Source: Sphingobacterium paucimobilis HER1398
GTDB taxonomy: Bacteria; Bacteroidota; Bacteroidia; Sphingobacteriales; Sphingobacteriaceae
NCBI RefSeq assembly: GCF_000416985.1
Contig: NZ_ATDL01000012.1
Location: 1-64,000 of the forward strand
Direction of reading: 5' to 3'
DNA: 64,000 bases
In this document: piece by piece, positions 17,866-25,953 of the stretch
Layout of the letters: each line of letters opens with the position of its first letter
How positions within the stretch are numbered: the first letter of the stretch is position 1
The notes under the pieces: model-generated
What the model saw: only the letters and a program-made list of their open reading frames with translations
Told to the model about the DNA's origin: nothing
The model's database searches: none
Program-made: the position numbers and the translations under genes

Positions 17866-19668
17866 TTAATTAATCATTACCATTGCTCCTTTAATAATAG
17901 TCTGGCCTCCGGCAGATATTTCCGATTTGGCACTTCCCTTTGCCGTAAAACCCACATCGGCTTTGGCTTCAATATTCATTGCTTTTAGATTTACCGCATT
18001 TTTCCCCTTAATACTTATATCTGTGCCCGCGCTTATTGTCAATTCTGTCTTGGCTTCCAGAGATATTGATTTTGCGGATTTTATAGATATTCCATCTGAA
18101 TTCATAATGATCGTATTTTCATTTTGGTCCTGAATACTAATGCTTTTTCCTTTATCGTTAATCTCAATTGTATTTCCTGCTGGGGTACTCAAAAGGATTG
18201 ATTTTTTTTCATCGTCAAAAATTAACGATAGCTTTTCTTTGGTAACTAAACTCTTTATGTAGTTTTCTTTTGTTATGACTTCCTTTGGTGGTTGTTTACT
18301 ACTATATAGACTTCCTAAAATAACCGGATTGCTATGATTACTATCCAAAAAACCTATGATTACTTCATCCCCAACGTCTGGAATAAAAAAGCTTCCGTAA
18401 CCATTACTCGACCAAAATGTAGCTCTTCGTGCCCAAATTTTGTTTACTTCAGTAGCTTTAAACAATGGTATCTCGACCTGAATATTAAACTCCTTGGTAG
18501 GATCTTCATCAATTTGAGAGACCTTACCTATCTGAATCGCGGAGATACTTCTTTGTAAGTCTTCGTCTTCATCAAATCTATAATCAAAACCTATTATGGC
18601 TTTTGTATTCCAATCTCCATTCTTTACTTCATGTTCTACTGCCCCACAGTAGGCGCTTCCATCCATATGCCTATTGACACCACTAATCTCGACTATGCAA
18701 CCGTGTTTGATTGCTGCTGTTCCTTTACAACTAACTTCTCCACTGATGCGCTGCAAAGTACTAAATGTCATTTGGGATTCGGCCCATTTCTGGAGCGTTT
18801 CTCGGTTACAGAAGTCACTTGTCTGTAAGACCAGCTCGTTGATACCAAGTGCCTGAGCTAATTCTTTTGATGAGATGTCTCCTTGATTGTTGGTTTTGAT
18901 CGAATCATTAGCAACCGTGACAGTCTCCAACTTTTGTTCTTTTTGATTCCATCCAAGAGCCTTGACCGAGGTAAATTGCTTTTTTACCTTCAACTGGCCC
19001 TTAATATCTATAATGTTATCCTTTAAGCTTAAATGGAACACGGGCTTCGAGGAGATTGATGGTTCGCTGATAGTAACTGTAGATCCTTCTGTCTGTACCA
19101 CTAAGCCGTTTCTCTTGGCGCGTTCTAATATAAAATCCCAATCGGTATTGTTATGTTGCGTAATAGCTTGGTACTCGTATTTTGTTGCGCCTACAGAGGC
19201 GTTTACTTCTTTGTAAGTGGATAATATGTTTGACAAGAGGGATTGATCTTTTACCTTGGTGTATATAGATGACTTCTTGACTAGGGTAGAAAGATACATA
19301 TGATCACGGCACCCTAACTTTATGCGAGAGCTCCCTCGAAGCTCTAAGTCTATATCCTGTTCAACAATAATTCCTTCAAATAGACTGGCTTCAGATTCCC
19401 CATTTAAATATCCTGCTTCTATACGTATCTTGTTGCCTGGTGTAAAGGCATTCTCCTCACTTTCTGTTTCATCGGTAGTACTACTGCTCCAAACCTTAAA
19501 GACAATCTCCGCCTTTCCAATTTTATTAACTTCTTTTCTTATCCAAATAGAATCGAGCAGTGATTTTGTTGTTAAAAGACTGTCATTGATGTATATGGAT
19601 GTGGTAACCATGCCTTGAGCTGATGGGCCGTCATATATCGAAAAAAAACTTGATTTAGATGATGTCAT
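17866..19668 (-). CDS. VgrG-like spike (gp27-gp5 fusion, Afp8-like)
   Basis: The 600-residue protein has a gp27-like N-terminal half. A gp5-type OB fold follows at ~374-460 (GKVSQIDED ... PDVGDEVIIGFLDSN ... PVILGSLYS). The C-terminus is repetitive and beta-helix-like, with alternating short strands (SISIQDQNENTIIMNSDGIS, then LTISAGTDISIKGKN). It ends cleanly at GAMVMIN without an effector domain. It forms the central trimeric spike capped by the PAAR protein encoded next. There are no T6SS neighbours, so this is an eCIS spike and not a T6SS VgrG. Confidence 0.9.
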   Translation of the reverse strand: MTSSKSSFFSIYDGPSAQGMVTTSIYINDSLLTTKSLLDSIWIRKEVNKIGKAEIVFKVWSSSTTDETESEENAFTPGNKIRIEAGYLNGESEASLFEGIIVEQDIDLELRGSSRIKLGCRDHMYLSTLVKKSSIYTKVKDQSLLSNILSTYKEVNASVGATKYEYQAITQHNNTDWDFILERAKRNGLVVQTEGSTVTISEPSISSKPVFHLSLKDNIIDIKGQLKVKKQFTSVKALGWNQKEQKLETVTVANDSIKTNNQGDISSKELAQALGINELVLQTSDFCNRETLQKWAESQMTFSTLQRISGEVSCKGTAAIKHGCIVEISGVNRHMDGSAYCGAVEHEVKNGDWNTKAIIGFDYRFDEDEDLQRSISAIQIGKVSQIDEDPTKEFNIQVEIPLFKATEVNKIWARRATFWSSNGYGSFFIPDVGDEVIIGFLDSNHSNPVILGSLYSSKQPPKEVITKENYIKSLVTKEKLSLIFDDEKKSILLSTPAGNTIEINDKGKSISIQDQNENTIIMNSDGISIKSAKSISLEAKTELTISAGTDISIKGKNAVNLKAMNIEAKADVGFTAKGSAKSEISAGGQTIIKGAMVMIN

Positions 19669-19673
19669 TTGTA

Positions 19674-20303
19674 TTAACGTACTAATTCATGAAATATAAG
19701 GACAGTACCAGGATCTACATTCCTAATACTTGATAATCCATTCGCTATCGCGACGTCTACGCAGTAAGAAGGATCTCCATAGGTCTTATCACAGTAATCC
19801 GCTAAGCTATCGCCTGCTGAAAATGTGACTACGCTTGCCTTATTATTGGCAGAAGCTTTTACAGTAGATTTTTCAAAAGATCCTACAAAAGAGAGTGTAA
19901 TTTTTACTCGTAATGGACTCCCATCGGAATTGAACATGGTATAGTCATAGTCAATTGACTCGGCCCTACCGTGAAAAATAGTGGGACCCCAAATGATTTT
20001 TACGAGACCTGGCTCCTTCTTTTCTTGCTGCAACAAATAAACTGCCGACTCTAACTTTTCGATTCGCTGCACAATTGTTAATCCATCGGTCTGTGGAATA
20101 ACACCAGTATCATCCATATAGATCTCAAAAGACATCTGCGATGGTTCATGATGCTTATACTTGGAAAAGTATTGATCACTGCCGAATGATGTTACATTCT
20201 CATAAGACACCTTTTTACTAATCCGCACCGAAGATGGATTAATCTGCGTGGAAAATAGACTTCCCCCACTTGACGAACCATCAATCTTTATTTTATCACT
20301 CAT
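19674..20303 (-). CDS. LysM-domain baseplate hub protein (Afp7-like)
   Basis: The 209-residue protein starts at the ATG at 20303; the frame can be extended by one TTG codon only. The preceding DUF5908 stop overlaps this ATG as TGATG. The C-terminal ~45 residues are a LysM module (FSAGDSLADYCDKTYGDPSYC and DPGTVLIFHELVR). The N-terminal region has the Bacteroidota eCIS pattern NPSSVRISKKVSYEN. In eCIS, LysM proteins connect tube and spike at the baseplate and do not act as secreted peptidoglycan binders; no signal peptide is present. Confidence 0.88.
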   Translation of the reverse strand: MSDKIKIDGSSSGGSLFSTQINPSSVRISKKVSYENVTSFGSDQYFSKYKHHEPSQMSFEIYMDDTGVIPQTDGLTIVQRIEKLESAVYLLQQEKKEPGLVKIIWGPTIFHGRAESIDYDYTMFNSDGSPLRVKITLSFVGSFEKSTVKASANNKASVVTFSAGDSLADYCDKTYGDPSYCVDVAIANGLSSIRNVDPGTVLIFHELVR

Positions 20304-20464
20304 CAACGTTCGTTTTTGCGTAAATACTCACGATGAAGAAATTCTTTAAGTTCACTAACAATGTCTTTCTTCAAACCACTTATTTCTTCTTTTGAAACAC
20401 CAGTCTTCTTACGATCCGGCTCTACTGTGGATTTCACATGTATCTCTTTGATTATTATCGGCAT
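20303..20464 (-). CDS. DUF5908 small eCIS protein
   Basis: This 53-residue gene begins at the ATG at 20464 (MPIIIKEIHVKSTVEPD) and ends at 20303, overlapping the LysM gene by one base. It opens 10 bases inside the end of the second tube gene. The start MPIxIKEIHVKxxV and a charged helical tail (LKKDIVSELKEFL) are typical of DUF5908, a short protein found in this exact slot of Bacteroidota eCIS operons (compare Afp6). Its function is unknown. The tight overlaps on both sides make it very likely real. Confidence 0.8.
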   Translation of the reverse strand: MPIIIKEIHVKSTVEPDRKKTGVSKEEISGLKKDIVSELKEFLHREYLRKNER

Positions 20465-20907
20465 GGTATACGTTCTATTCTAGTATAAGATAATTCCAAT
20501 ATTTCTATCAAAACACTGTTCTTTTCTGAATCTAATGATTCAACTTCCCATTTGACGGGATAAACATTGTTACAATTCCAAGAATAAACAGGGGTTCCAT
20601 CCTTTTGTAATAAATTTATAGTAATGGATACTGTAGTTATCGGATAACGGATGGAACCATTAAAAAATGAAGAAATCCAGACCACGTCATCTTTATTAAC
20701 TGGCTTGAGTCCACGTTTCAAAACTAGGTTACTATGTTTTACATTTTTCGGGACTATATGTACATAATCATTGTTGCCACCTTCAATAATGGTCTCTGTT
20801 TCTAATTCGGAAGATAGTCCAGAAACTTCTTTGAAAGCAAAATCACCCCCTTGAATTTTTACTTGAAAGTAAAAGGCAACTGGTATATCCCAATTAAAAA
20901 TCTTCAT
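20455..20907 (-). CDS. eCIS second tail-tube protein (gp19/Afp5-like)
   Basis: The 150-residue protein is of the gp19/Hcp-like tube family: FYFQVKIQGGDFAFKEVSGL at 12-31, then LVLKRGLKP and a C-terminal strand (SVLIEILELSYTRIERI). It is a paralogue of the main tube protein encoded just upstream, from which it is separated by 25 bases. In eCIS the second tube gene usually encodes the tube initiator that joins tube to baseplate. The start lacks a strong Shine-Dalgarno, as in most genes here. Confidence 0.88.
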   Translation of the reverse strand: MKIFNWDIPVAFYFQVKIQGGDFAFKEVSGLSSELETETIIEGGNNDYVHIVPKNVKHSNLVLKRGLKPVNKDDVVWISSFFNGSIRYPITTVSITINLLQKDGTPVYSWNCNNVYPVKWEVESLDSEKNSVLIEILELSYTRIERIPCR

Positions 20908-20932
20908 TCTTCCTGTTTTATAGTTGATTTAT

Positions 20933-21382
20933 CTAACTGTTTTCAATTTTTAAGCCTTCATGCGCCACCTCTATTGTCTCAACAGCGACTTCGTTTCCAT
21001 CAGATTTCATATCAGTCCCTGTTATTTTTGTAGGCCAAGCATTATTCAAGGTCCATACCATTGTGGGAGCTCCTGACTCGTCAAGCAGACTGATGGTCAC
21101 TGTCTTGCGCTCAATGGTATTCATCTTTATCTGATTAAACCAATCCCAGAATGCATTATCTTTTACAAAAACTCCTTTCTTCAAAGTGACATTTCCCACT
21201 TTCTTGATTCCGGGCATTTTTATTGTTGAAAACTCTGGACTATTGCCATGTCGATATTCAATAATTTGTGCCTCTATATCTAATCCTGAAACCTCTTGAA
21301 AGGCTACCTCTGTATCTCCTAGCTTTACTTGAAAATAAAACTTCGGTAAAGGCCATACGTTGTCTTGTGCTTCTCCTGCCAT
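20933..21382 (-). CDS. eCIS main inner-tube protein (Afp1-like)
   Basis: The 149-residue gp19-family protein shows LPKFYFQVKLGDTEVAFQEV, VTLKKGVF, FWDWFNQI and a final strand VAVETIEVAHEGLKIE, all typical of the polymerising tube subunit. It lies directly after the sheath gene, the usual sheath-tube order. Hexamer rings of this protein would make the channel that holds cargo. Confidence 0.92.
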   Translation of the reverse strand: MAGEAQDNVWPLPKFYFQVKLGDTEVAFQEVSGLDIEAQIIEYRHGNSPEFSTIKMPGIKKVGNVTLKKGVFVKDNAFWDWFNQIKMNTIERKTVTISLLDESGAPTMVWTLNNAWPTKITGTDMKSDGNEVAVETIEVAHEGLKIENS

Positions 21383-21410
21383 AACTTTATAGTTCTTTAT
21401 AAATTAATAA

Positions 21411-22907
21411 TTAGCTTTTTTGCATTTGTTGTTGGAAAGTAATCTCAATAAATTCAGCAGGTCTCACTAATGCGACCAAAACTGTAACGCGCATGATACC
21501 ATCCAAAATATCTTCGCCCGTCATTGTCTCACCTAAACCGATGTGAACACTGAAAGCATCATCGGGAATAGCTCCTGCTAAACCGCCTCGCTTCCATATA
21601 CCATTCAAAAAATTATTAATCATACTTCGAACACTCACCCAGGTATTAGCCGTATTCGCTTCAAAAACATATGCTTTAGTAGCGTTTTTTATAGATTCTT
21701 CTAGCATCATCATTGTACGGCGAACATTGATATATCTCCAATCTGATGAATTACCATCTAGTGTTCTCGCCCCCCAAACTTTTACTCCTTCTCCTACGAA
21801 ATAACGAATAGCATTCACTGCCTTGCCGTTGATTGGCATATTCAAATCCTCTTGTGTAGCGTGGGAAATGTTAATAATCGGAGCTATCACATTTGATAAC
21901 CCTATGTTGGCCGGTGCTTTCCACACGTTCTTTGTACTATCTACCAATGTATAAATACCTGCCATAGCGGCCCCTGGAGGCAACAAGTTCAGTTGCAACT
22001 TTATCTCTGCTAGCAGATCAGCATAGAATTTGCTTTGATTACTCAATACCTTGTTAATTGTATTAATCTCATTAAATTCAAGTTGTCCATATTTATCTGC
22101 ATCTATCTTTTCTATATATTCCAAAAGATGTGGGGAGCCGGCATTTAATAATTCCTTCAGCTTGGCCCAGCTTTCCTTTTCTATATTATTAAAATCTATC
22201 TCTTCGTCAGAAACAATAGAAGTAGACAACCAGGGATAATATGTAGCTCCAAAGTCTAAAAACTCGGTGCCCATTGCTTCTCTAAACTCATTCACAACAT
22301 CTCCATCTTCACCTTTTCTATCTTTATAGCCATTATAAATATCTAGAATAGCAAAGCGATTGCGCATCGTCATACCACAATGTTTTAAAACAGCTGTTTG
22401 GATATCAAAGCAGTCTTGCTTATTCTCCAAGTTAACAGCTTCCGGAACGAGAACCATCGTCGGCTCTTGCTCCTCCAACAAAGTGTCTATCCCACTTATC
22501 AATTTTTCTTTCGATAACTCGTCTTCGTAAGTACCGACTGAAACTATGTAACACTGGCCTCCACCGTTGGCAAAAAAGAATCTCAGGTTATAATAAAGGT
22601 TATGGCGATCCTTTCTTTCTAGAACTCCGTATAATTTCTCTTTATCAGTCCCTTCTAGAGAAATATTAAAATTCTCTTCATCACCGTCTTTCAACTCAAA
22701 CTTAGGTGACGGAGCGAATCCGAAATACTGATTAAACTCAGCAAGAGAACTTACTTTGAAAGGTTTATTTAATAAAGATTTACTTCCGTTTTTAGCTATC
22801 TGCGTATAGCCGATAAAAGCGGGTACAGCTGTCGCAGTCTCCACGACAGAATTTGGGAAAGCATTTTTCTCTAAAATGTACACCCCTGGGGTTTTCATAG
22901 CACACAT
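21411..22907 (-). CDS. eCIS contractile sheath protein (Afp2-4-like)
   Basis: The 498-residue sheath subunit has an N-terminal KTPGVYILEKNAFPNSVVE and PAFIGYT, and a C-terminal block GVKVWGARTLDGNSSDWRYI followed by a conserved helix-strand end (RPAEFIEITFQQQ) that forms the inter-ring handshake. The start at 22907 gives four residues before KTPGVY, as in relatives; an ATG at 22898 is also possible. This is the only sheath gene in the operon, whereas Afp and PVC encode three. Confidence 0.93.
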   Translation of the reverse strand: MCAMKTPGVYILEKNAFPNSVVETATAVPAFIGYTQIAKNGSKSLLNKPFKVSSLAEFNQYFGFAPSPKFELKDGDEENFNISLEGTDKEKLYGVLERKDRHNLYYNLRFFFANGGGQCYIVSVGTYEDELSKEKLISGIDTLLEEQEPTMVLVPEAVNLENKQDCFDIQTAVLKHCGMTMRNRFAILDIYNGYKDRKGEDGDVVNEFREAMGTEFLDFGATYYPWLSTSIVSDEEIDFNNIEKESWAKLKELLNAGSPHLLEYIEKIDADKYGQLEFNEINTINKVLSNQSKFYADLLAEIKLQLNLLPPGAAMAGIYTLVDSTKNVWKAPANIGLSNVIAPIINISHATQEDLNMPINGKAVNAIRYFVGEGVKVWGARTLDGNSSDWRYINVRRTMMMLEESIKNATKAYVFEANTANTWVSVRSMINNFLNGIWKRGGLAGAIPDDAFSVHIGLGETMTGEDILDGIMRVTVLVALVRPAEFIEITFQQQMQKS

Positions 22908-22922
22908 ATATGTTTATTTAAG

Positions 22923-23642
22923 TTATAAGTTATAATATTTGGTAATTGTAGTTTTAGATTTGTCAGGTGAAAAACTAGATGGATGCGGTATGTCTAATCT
23001 CGAGATTATTGTCTTTAGCCCATATTTATTTCGCTCTATCAAATTTATTTTATAACTGGTATCTTTCTTAAGTAAAACGGCGTCTGCTGTAGAAAAAGAT
23101 ATTGTATTTTCTCCTAGCAGCTCTGAATTCGGATCTTTATCAAACAACAATGATCCATCTTCTTCGATTAGTTCTAGATCATTGTGTTTTCTCTTAGTAA
23201 TGAATATATATTGAAAACATTTTCTGACACCAGCAAAATGACAAGCTATTTTTGTTTGATCGGTTGAGTTCATAATTGTATCTATACGAACGATTGTTTG
23301 CTCTTCATTTAGTGGTGACGTGACAAAATAAAACGAATTGGAATTTACTTTCAGAAAAATCAGTAGACTTTCGCCTTCACTTCTAATTTGCTTATATCTC
23401 CTCATCGTATACGCATTGTGCTCGAGCAAAAAGTGTACTTTTTTAAACTCTTCTTTAAACCTGTTGTATAAAAGAGATTTACCAATTAAAATATAACTAT
23501 CGTCGCGCTGCAAAAAATATAAATTATACTTATCAATCAAATCTTTGGATTTGATTGATAGTGTAATGGGAATATTTGCTGAATAATAATCATGTGTTAA
23601 AGAAACAGAGAAATACTCCATTTGATCGCTCCTATCTAACAT
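22923..23642 (-). CDS. eCIS operon protein of unknown function
   Basis: The 239-residue protein has no signal peptide or membrane segment. It overlaps the tail-terminator gene by 7 bases and precedes the sheath gene by 15. The sequence looks beta-rich, with repeated strand-like segments (YNLYFLQRDDSYILIG; FLKVNSNSFYFVTSPL). I recognise no domain. The operon position beside terminator and sheath suggests a particle component or assembly factor. A second ATG at 23621 (MEYFSVSLTH) is an alternative start. Confidence 0.65.
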   Translation of the reverse strand: MLDRSDQMEYFSVSLTHDYYSANIPITLSIKSKDLIDKYNLYFLQRDDSYILIGKSLLYNRFKEEFKKVHFLLEHNAYTMRRYKQIRSEGESLLIFLKVNSNSFYFVTSPLNEEQTIVRIDTIMNSTDQTKIACHFAGVRKCFQYIFITKRKHNDLELIEEDGSLLFDKDPNSELLGENTISFSTADAVLLKKDTSYKINLIERNKYGLKTIISRLDIPHPSSFSPDKSKTTITKYYNL

Positions 23643-24178
23643 AGATCTAAAATCCTTTCTTTTATTTCTTGATGTATTTGCATGACTCCATTACCATCAA
23701 TATTAAATGAACGTATTCGGAGGACAATGGAAGGATTTAAATCACTAGAGCATATACTCCAGATGTTAGATAATTCACTTATACTTACATTGACAGGTTC
23801 AATAACAAGATATTCTGTACTATTAGGAAGATTTAGTTGATGATTTCGCTGTAATATATCTAATACTAAATCCATTATTTTCAATGAGCTTTCGTATCCA
23901 CTTGATGGAAACACCACAGAAACTAGTACTAACAAATTAATACTCCATGAAGGATTGCCCTGTATAAACTTATTAGAAACTGATAGCCCAGCCCTACTCT
24001 TAAAGTTTATACCTGCGCTTGTGTCTCTTTCGACATTCAATAGCGTAATAAGTACTCTGCCTTCTTTCTTTTCTTTGGTAATGGAAGATATCTCTACTAT
24101 ATCCTTTACTAATCCGAATGAGGATTTCACCCCTTCGTTAAGGATTAACTTAAGTTTGGTAAGAATGTTATAAATCAT
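23636..24178 (-). CDS. eCIS tail terminator, DUF4255 (Afp16/Pvc16-like)
   Basis: The 180-residue protein has the DUF4255 layout: an opening MIYNILTKLKLILNEG, a central VLITLLNVERDTSAG, then LLVLVSVVFPSSGYESSL and a C-terminal strand pair. The family caps the distal end of the tube and sheath. It is the first gene of the operon, and a TATATTTG promoter element lies 27 bases upstream of its ATG. Confidence 0.85.
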   Translation of the reverse strand: MIYNILTKLKLILNEGVKSSFGLVKDIVEISSITKEKKEGRVLITLLNVERDTSAGINFKSRAGLSVSNKFIQGNPSWSINLLVLVSVVFPSSGYESSLKIMDLVLDILQRNHQLNLPNSTEYLVIEPVNVSISELSNIWSICSSDLNPSIVLRIRSFNIDGNGVMQIHQEIKERILDLC

Positions 24179-24204
24179 AACTATTGTTTCATAGACGGTT
24201 ACTC

Positions 24205-24212
24205 AAATATAT
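24205..24212 (-). promoter_or_regulatory. Putative -7 element for the eCIS operon
   Basis: On the minus strand the bases read TATATTTG, an exact match to the Bacteroidota -7 consensus TAnnTTTG. They lie 27-34 bases upstream of the first eCIS gene. A clear -33 TTTG is not present at the expected spacing, so the assignment is moderate. The surroundings are very AT-rich, which raises the chance of coincidence. Confidence 0.4.
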
Positions 24213-24720
24213 ATTAATTTTCAATAAAAAAGCAGCTAATTCTCGATCGACAATAATATATACCACTAGGTCCTATACTGATATATCTACATAAATTAAC
24301 ACCTGCTAATATCTATTATATAAAGCAATAAATAAAACGAACAGGGGGGACAATTGGGGGACAATTGACGAAAAAGAATGTGAAACCCTTGGATTGTAGT
24401 GGGCGATGGAATTATCAGACGGGAAAAGGTGACACAATCCTCCGTGAGATAGATCGACTTTAATTTGCCTATATTTAAATATGAAGATTTAATACGCGTT
24501 CATTATTGATGGCTATCTTAGAGAAATAGATATAAATAGATGATGAAACAAGACAATATAGACTGGAACTGGATCGGTGATCTAAGTTTGACAATTGACA
24601 TTTTATTATCCCGGACATTGACAAAGGTTATGATTGGGATAAGAGGCTAGCCATGAAATGTAACGGTACAGCGATGTTCTTGACAGTATTCGTTTCCGAG
24701 GCTACCCCTGCTGTACCTAT

Positions 24721-24920
24721 GGTGAGATAGAGAGTCACCTTCGGGAAGATAAGGCTTCGAGTAATTCCAATCGTCGAAATGGTAAGACCAAAAAGACTGT
24801 TCGGAGTCTTCATACCGGTACTTTCGAATCTAAGGTAGTTCCCAAGCGTCAGCTTATAATTACAGAGCAGTTGGAAGGTCACGTGCTGAGTATGTATGCA
24901 AAGGGATGAACAACACGTAC
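24721..24920 (+). pseudogene. IS256-family (mutator-type) transposase fragment
   Basis: The plus strand reads SHLREDKASSNSNRRNGKTK, then KTVRS, TGTFESKVVPKRQ and LEGHVLSMYAKG, a string typical of IS256-type transposases (RRNG..KTV..TFEP.VV.KRQ....ILSLYAKGM). A stop codon immediately follows AKG. The catalytic DDE parts are missing, and the segment between KTVRS and TGTFE is shortened. Only ~65 codons remain. It is a decayed insertion sequence at the right flank of the eCIS region. Confidence 0.7.
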
Positions 24921-24974
24921 TACTATTCTTCAGAGATGGGAGCCGCATTTGGCTATGCTCATTACTGTGACGCT

Positions 24975-25068
24975 AAAGAACTGTCCTCATAAGTTCTATA
25001 TGCAATTTGACACGGGGACTCCATACTCGATCCTATACAGCGATAAACTAAATGCGATCATCGAGAAG
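24975..25068 (+). pseudogene. Fragment of a DTG-containing aspartic-protease-like protein
   Basis: A short open stretch reads LKNCPHKFYMQFDTGTPYSI then LYSDKLNAIIEK. The FDTGTP motif resembles the start of retropepsin-like clan AA domains in secreted Bacteroidota proteins. It has no start codon or second half and runs straight into the direct-repeat copy B. It is a broken remnant. Confidence 0.45.
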
Positions 25069-25069
25069 C

Positions 25070-25203
25070 CTCCTCCAAGATACCTGAAATCTAATAATGA
25101 ATCAAATAATGTTGTACAATAATACAAGACTGATAGATAACTTTTGTACGGGAAACCGTAGCGCTATTGGTTCTACTAAAAAAGAATCAATTGTTGAATG
25201 GAT
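25070..25203. repeat. Long direct repeat, copy B (partner at 3922-4054)
   Basis: Same orientation as copy A. Visible differences are a patch around 25127-25146, one extra A in the run near 25182-25187, a single change in the TTGTACAATA palindrome and changes near the right end. In this copy the adjacent coding sequence is a protease-like fragment and not the KAP NTPase start. The separation from copy A is about 21.1 kb and contains the entire eCIS operon. Confidence 0.85.
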
Positions 25204-25303
25204 GGGGCGTAAGGAGTGTATAAACTGTTTTCCTTTGTCTGTTAAATTAGAATGTTAAAACTTTGACTTTATCATCAAATAGATCGTCACCTTTTAAAAA
25301 CAC

Positions 25304-25374
25304 GGTTTAATAGAATTAACACATCATGTTTTAATAAAAATAACACAGCAGGGTTTAATAAATTTATAAGAATA
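25304..25374 (+). repeat. Three tandem ~24-base repeats upstream of the fic remnant
   Basis: Units begin at 25304 (GGTTTAATAGAATTAACACA), 25327 (TGTTTTAATAAAAATAACAC) and 25351 (GGGTTTAATAAATTTATAAG). They share a core GTTTAATA-AAnTAACACA and end at the ATG of the broken fic gene. The arrangement looks like an operator array for an autoregulated gene. Confidence 0.5.
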
Positions 25375-25818
25375 TGGCCACACCACGTGAAAGATTTGTA
25401 GAAACCCCAAAATTCTTGCAAGAAATATGCTGGTTATCGAAACCACCAAGTATATATAGGTAATTCTAAGCATGTACCGCCTAGTGTAGACGCTATGAGA
25501 GATACTATGCCTGTTTTGTTTGAACTGCTCGAAGAAGAGCCTGAGGCTTCTGCTAGGGCTATTTTAGGCCATTTTATATTTGTGTTCATTCATCCTTACA
25601 TGGATGGAAACGGACGTATGGGAAGATTCTTAATGAATGCTATGTTGGCTTCTGGAGGTTATCCTTGGACGGTGATACCCGTGGAAAGAAGAGACGAATA
25701 TATGCAGGCGCTTGAAAAAGCAAGCGTGGAACAGGATATAGAACCTTTTACATCATTTGTTGGTCACCTAATTAGTGAGGGAATGAAAGGAAAATCTGTG
25801 GCTGGATTGCCAGAATAA
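25374..25818 (+). pseudogene. Fic-domain protein, internally deleted
   Basis: The start (MATPRERFVETPKFLQEI) fits the N-terminus of Fic-family proteins, but the frame stops after ~28 codons. In another frame, AGYRNHQVYIGNSKHVPPSV resumes the Fic core. It continues intact to 25818 with the catalytic motif HPYMDGNGRMGRF (HPFxxGNGRxxR class) and a family-like end. A large middle part, including the N-terminal helices, has been lost, with a frame change near 25440. Fic enzymes usually AMPylate proteins. The surviving 107-codon frame from 25495 could be made but lacks much of the fold. Confidence 0.75.
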
Positions 25819-25953
25819 ATTTTCTAAATTAATGGTTCGCTTAGCTATCCGACACTTAAAATATTCTCTGGTCTCCTGACCGGTGCAGTATATAGCAGTC
25901 CTTCATACCGTGAGTCATCAATGTGAGATAGGTATTCTTGATGATGATCATAA

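Noticed and set aside
17866..19668. VgrG/PAAR genes taken as evidence of a type VI secretion system
   Set aside because: There are no TssJ/L/M, TssB/C or ClpV-type genes. The operon has DUF4255, a LysM hub, DUF4157 and an Afp15-like ATPase, which define eCIS.
11465..24178. Contractile-tailed prophage
   Set aside because: No capsid, portal, terminase, integrase, holin or endolysin gene is present, and the sheath, tube and baseplate types fit eCIS.
24628..24948. 106-residue minus-strand ORF
   Set aside because: It is antisense to the IS256 transposase fragment, which explains the open frame.
25304..25374. CRISPR array
   Set aside because: There are only three adjoining AT-rich units with no spacers and no cas genes. 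It is better explained as an operator-like array.
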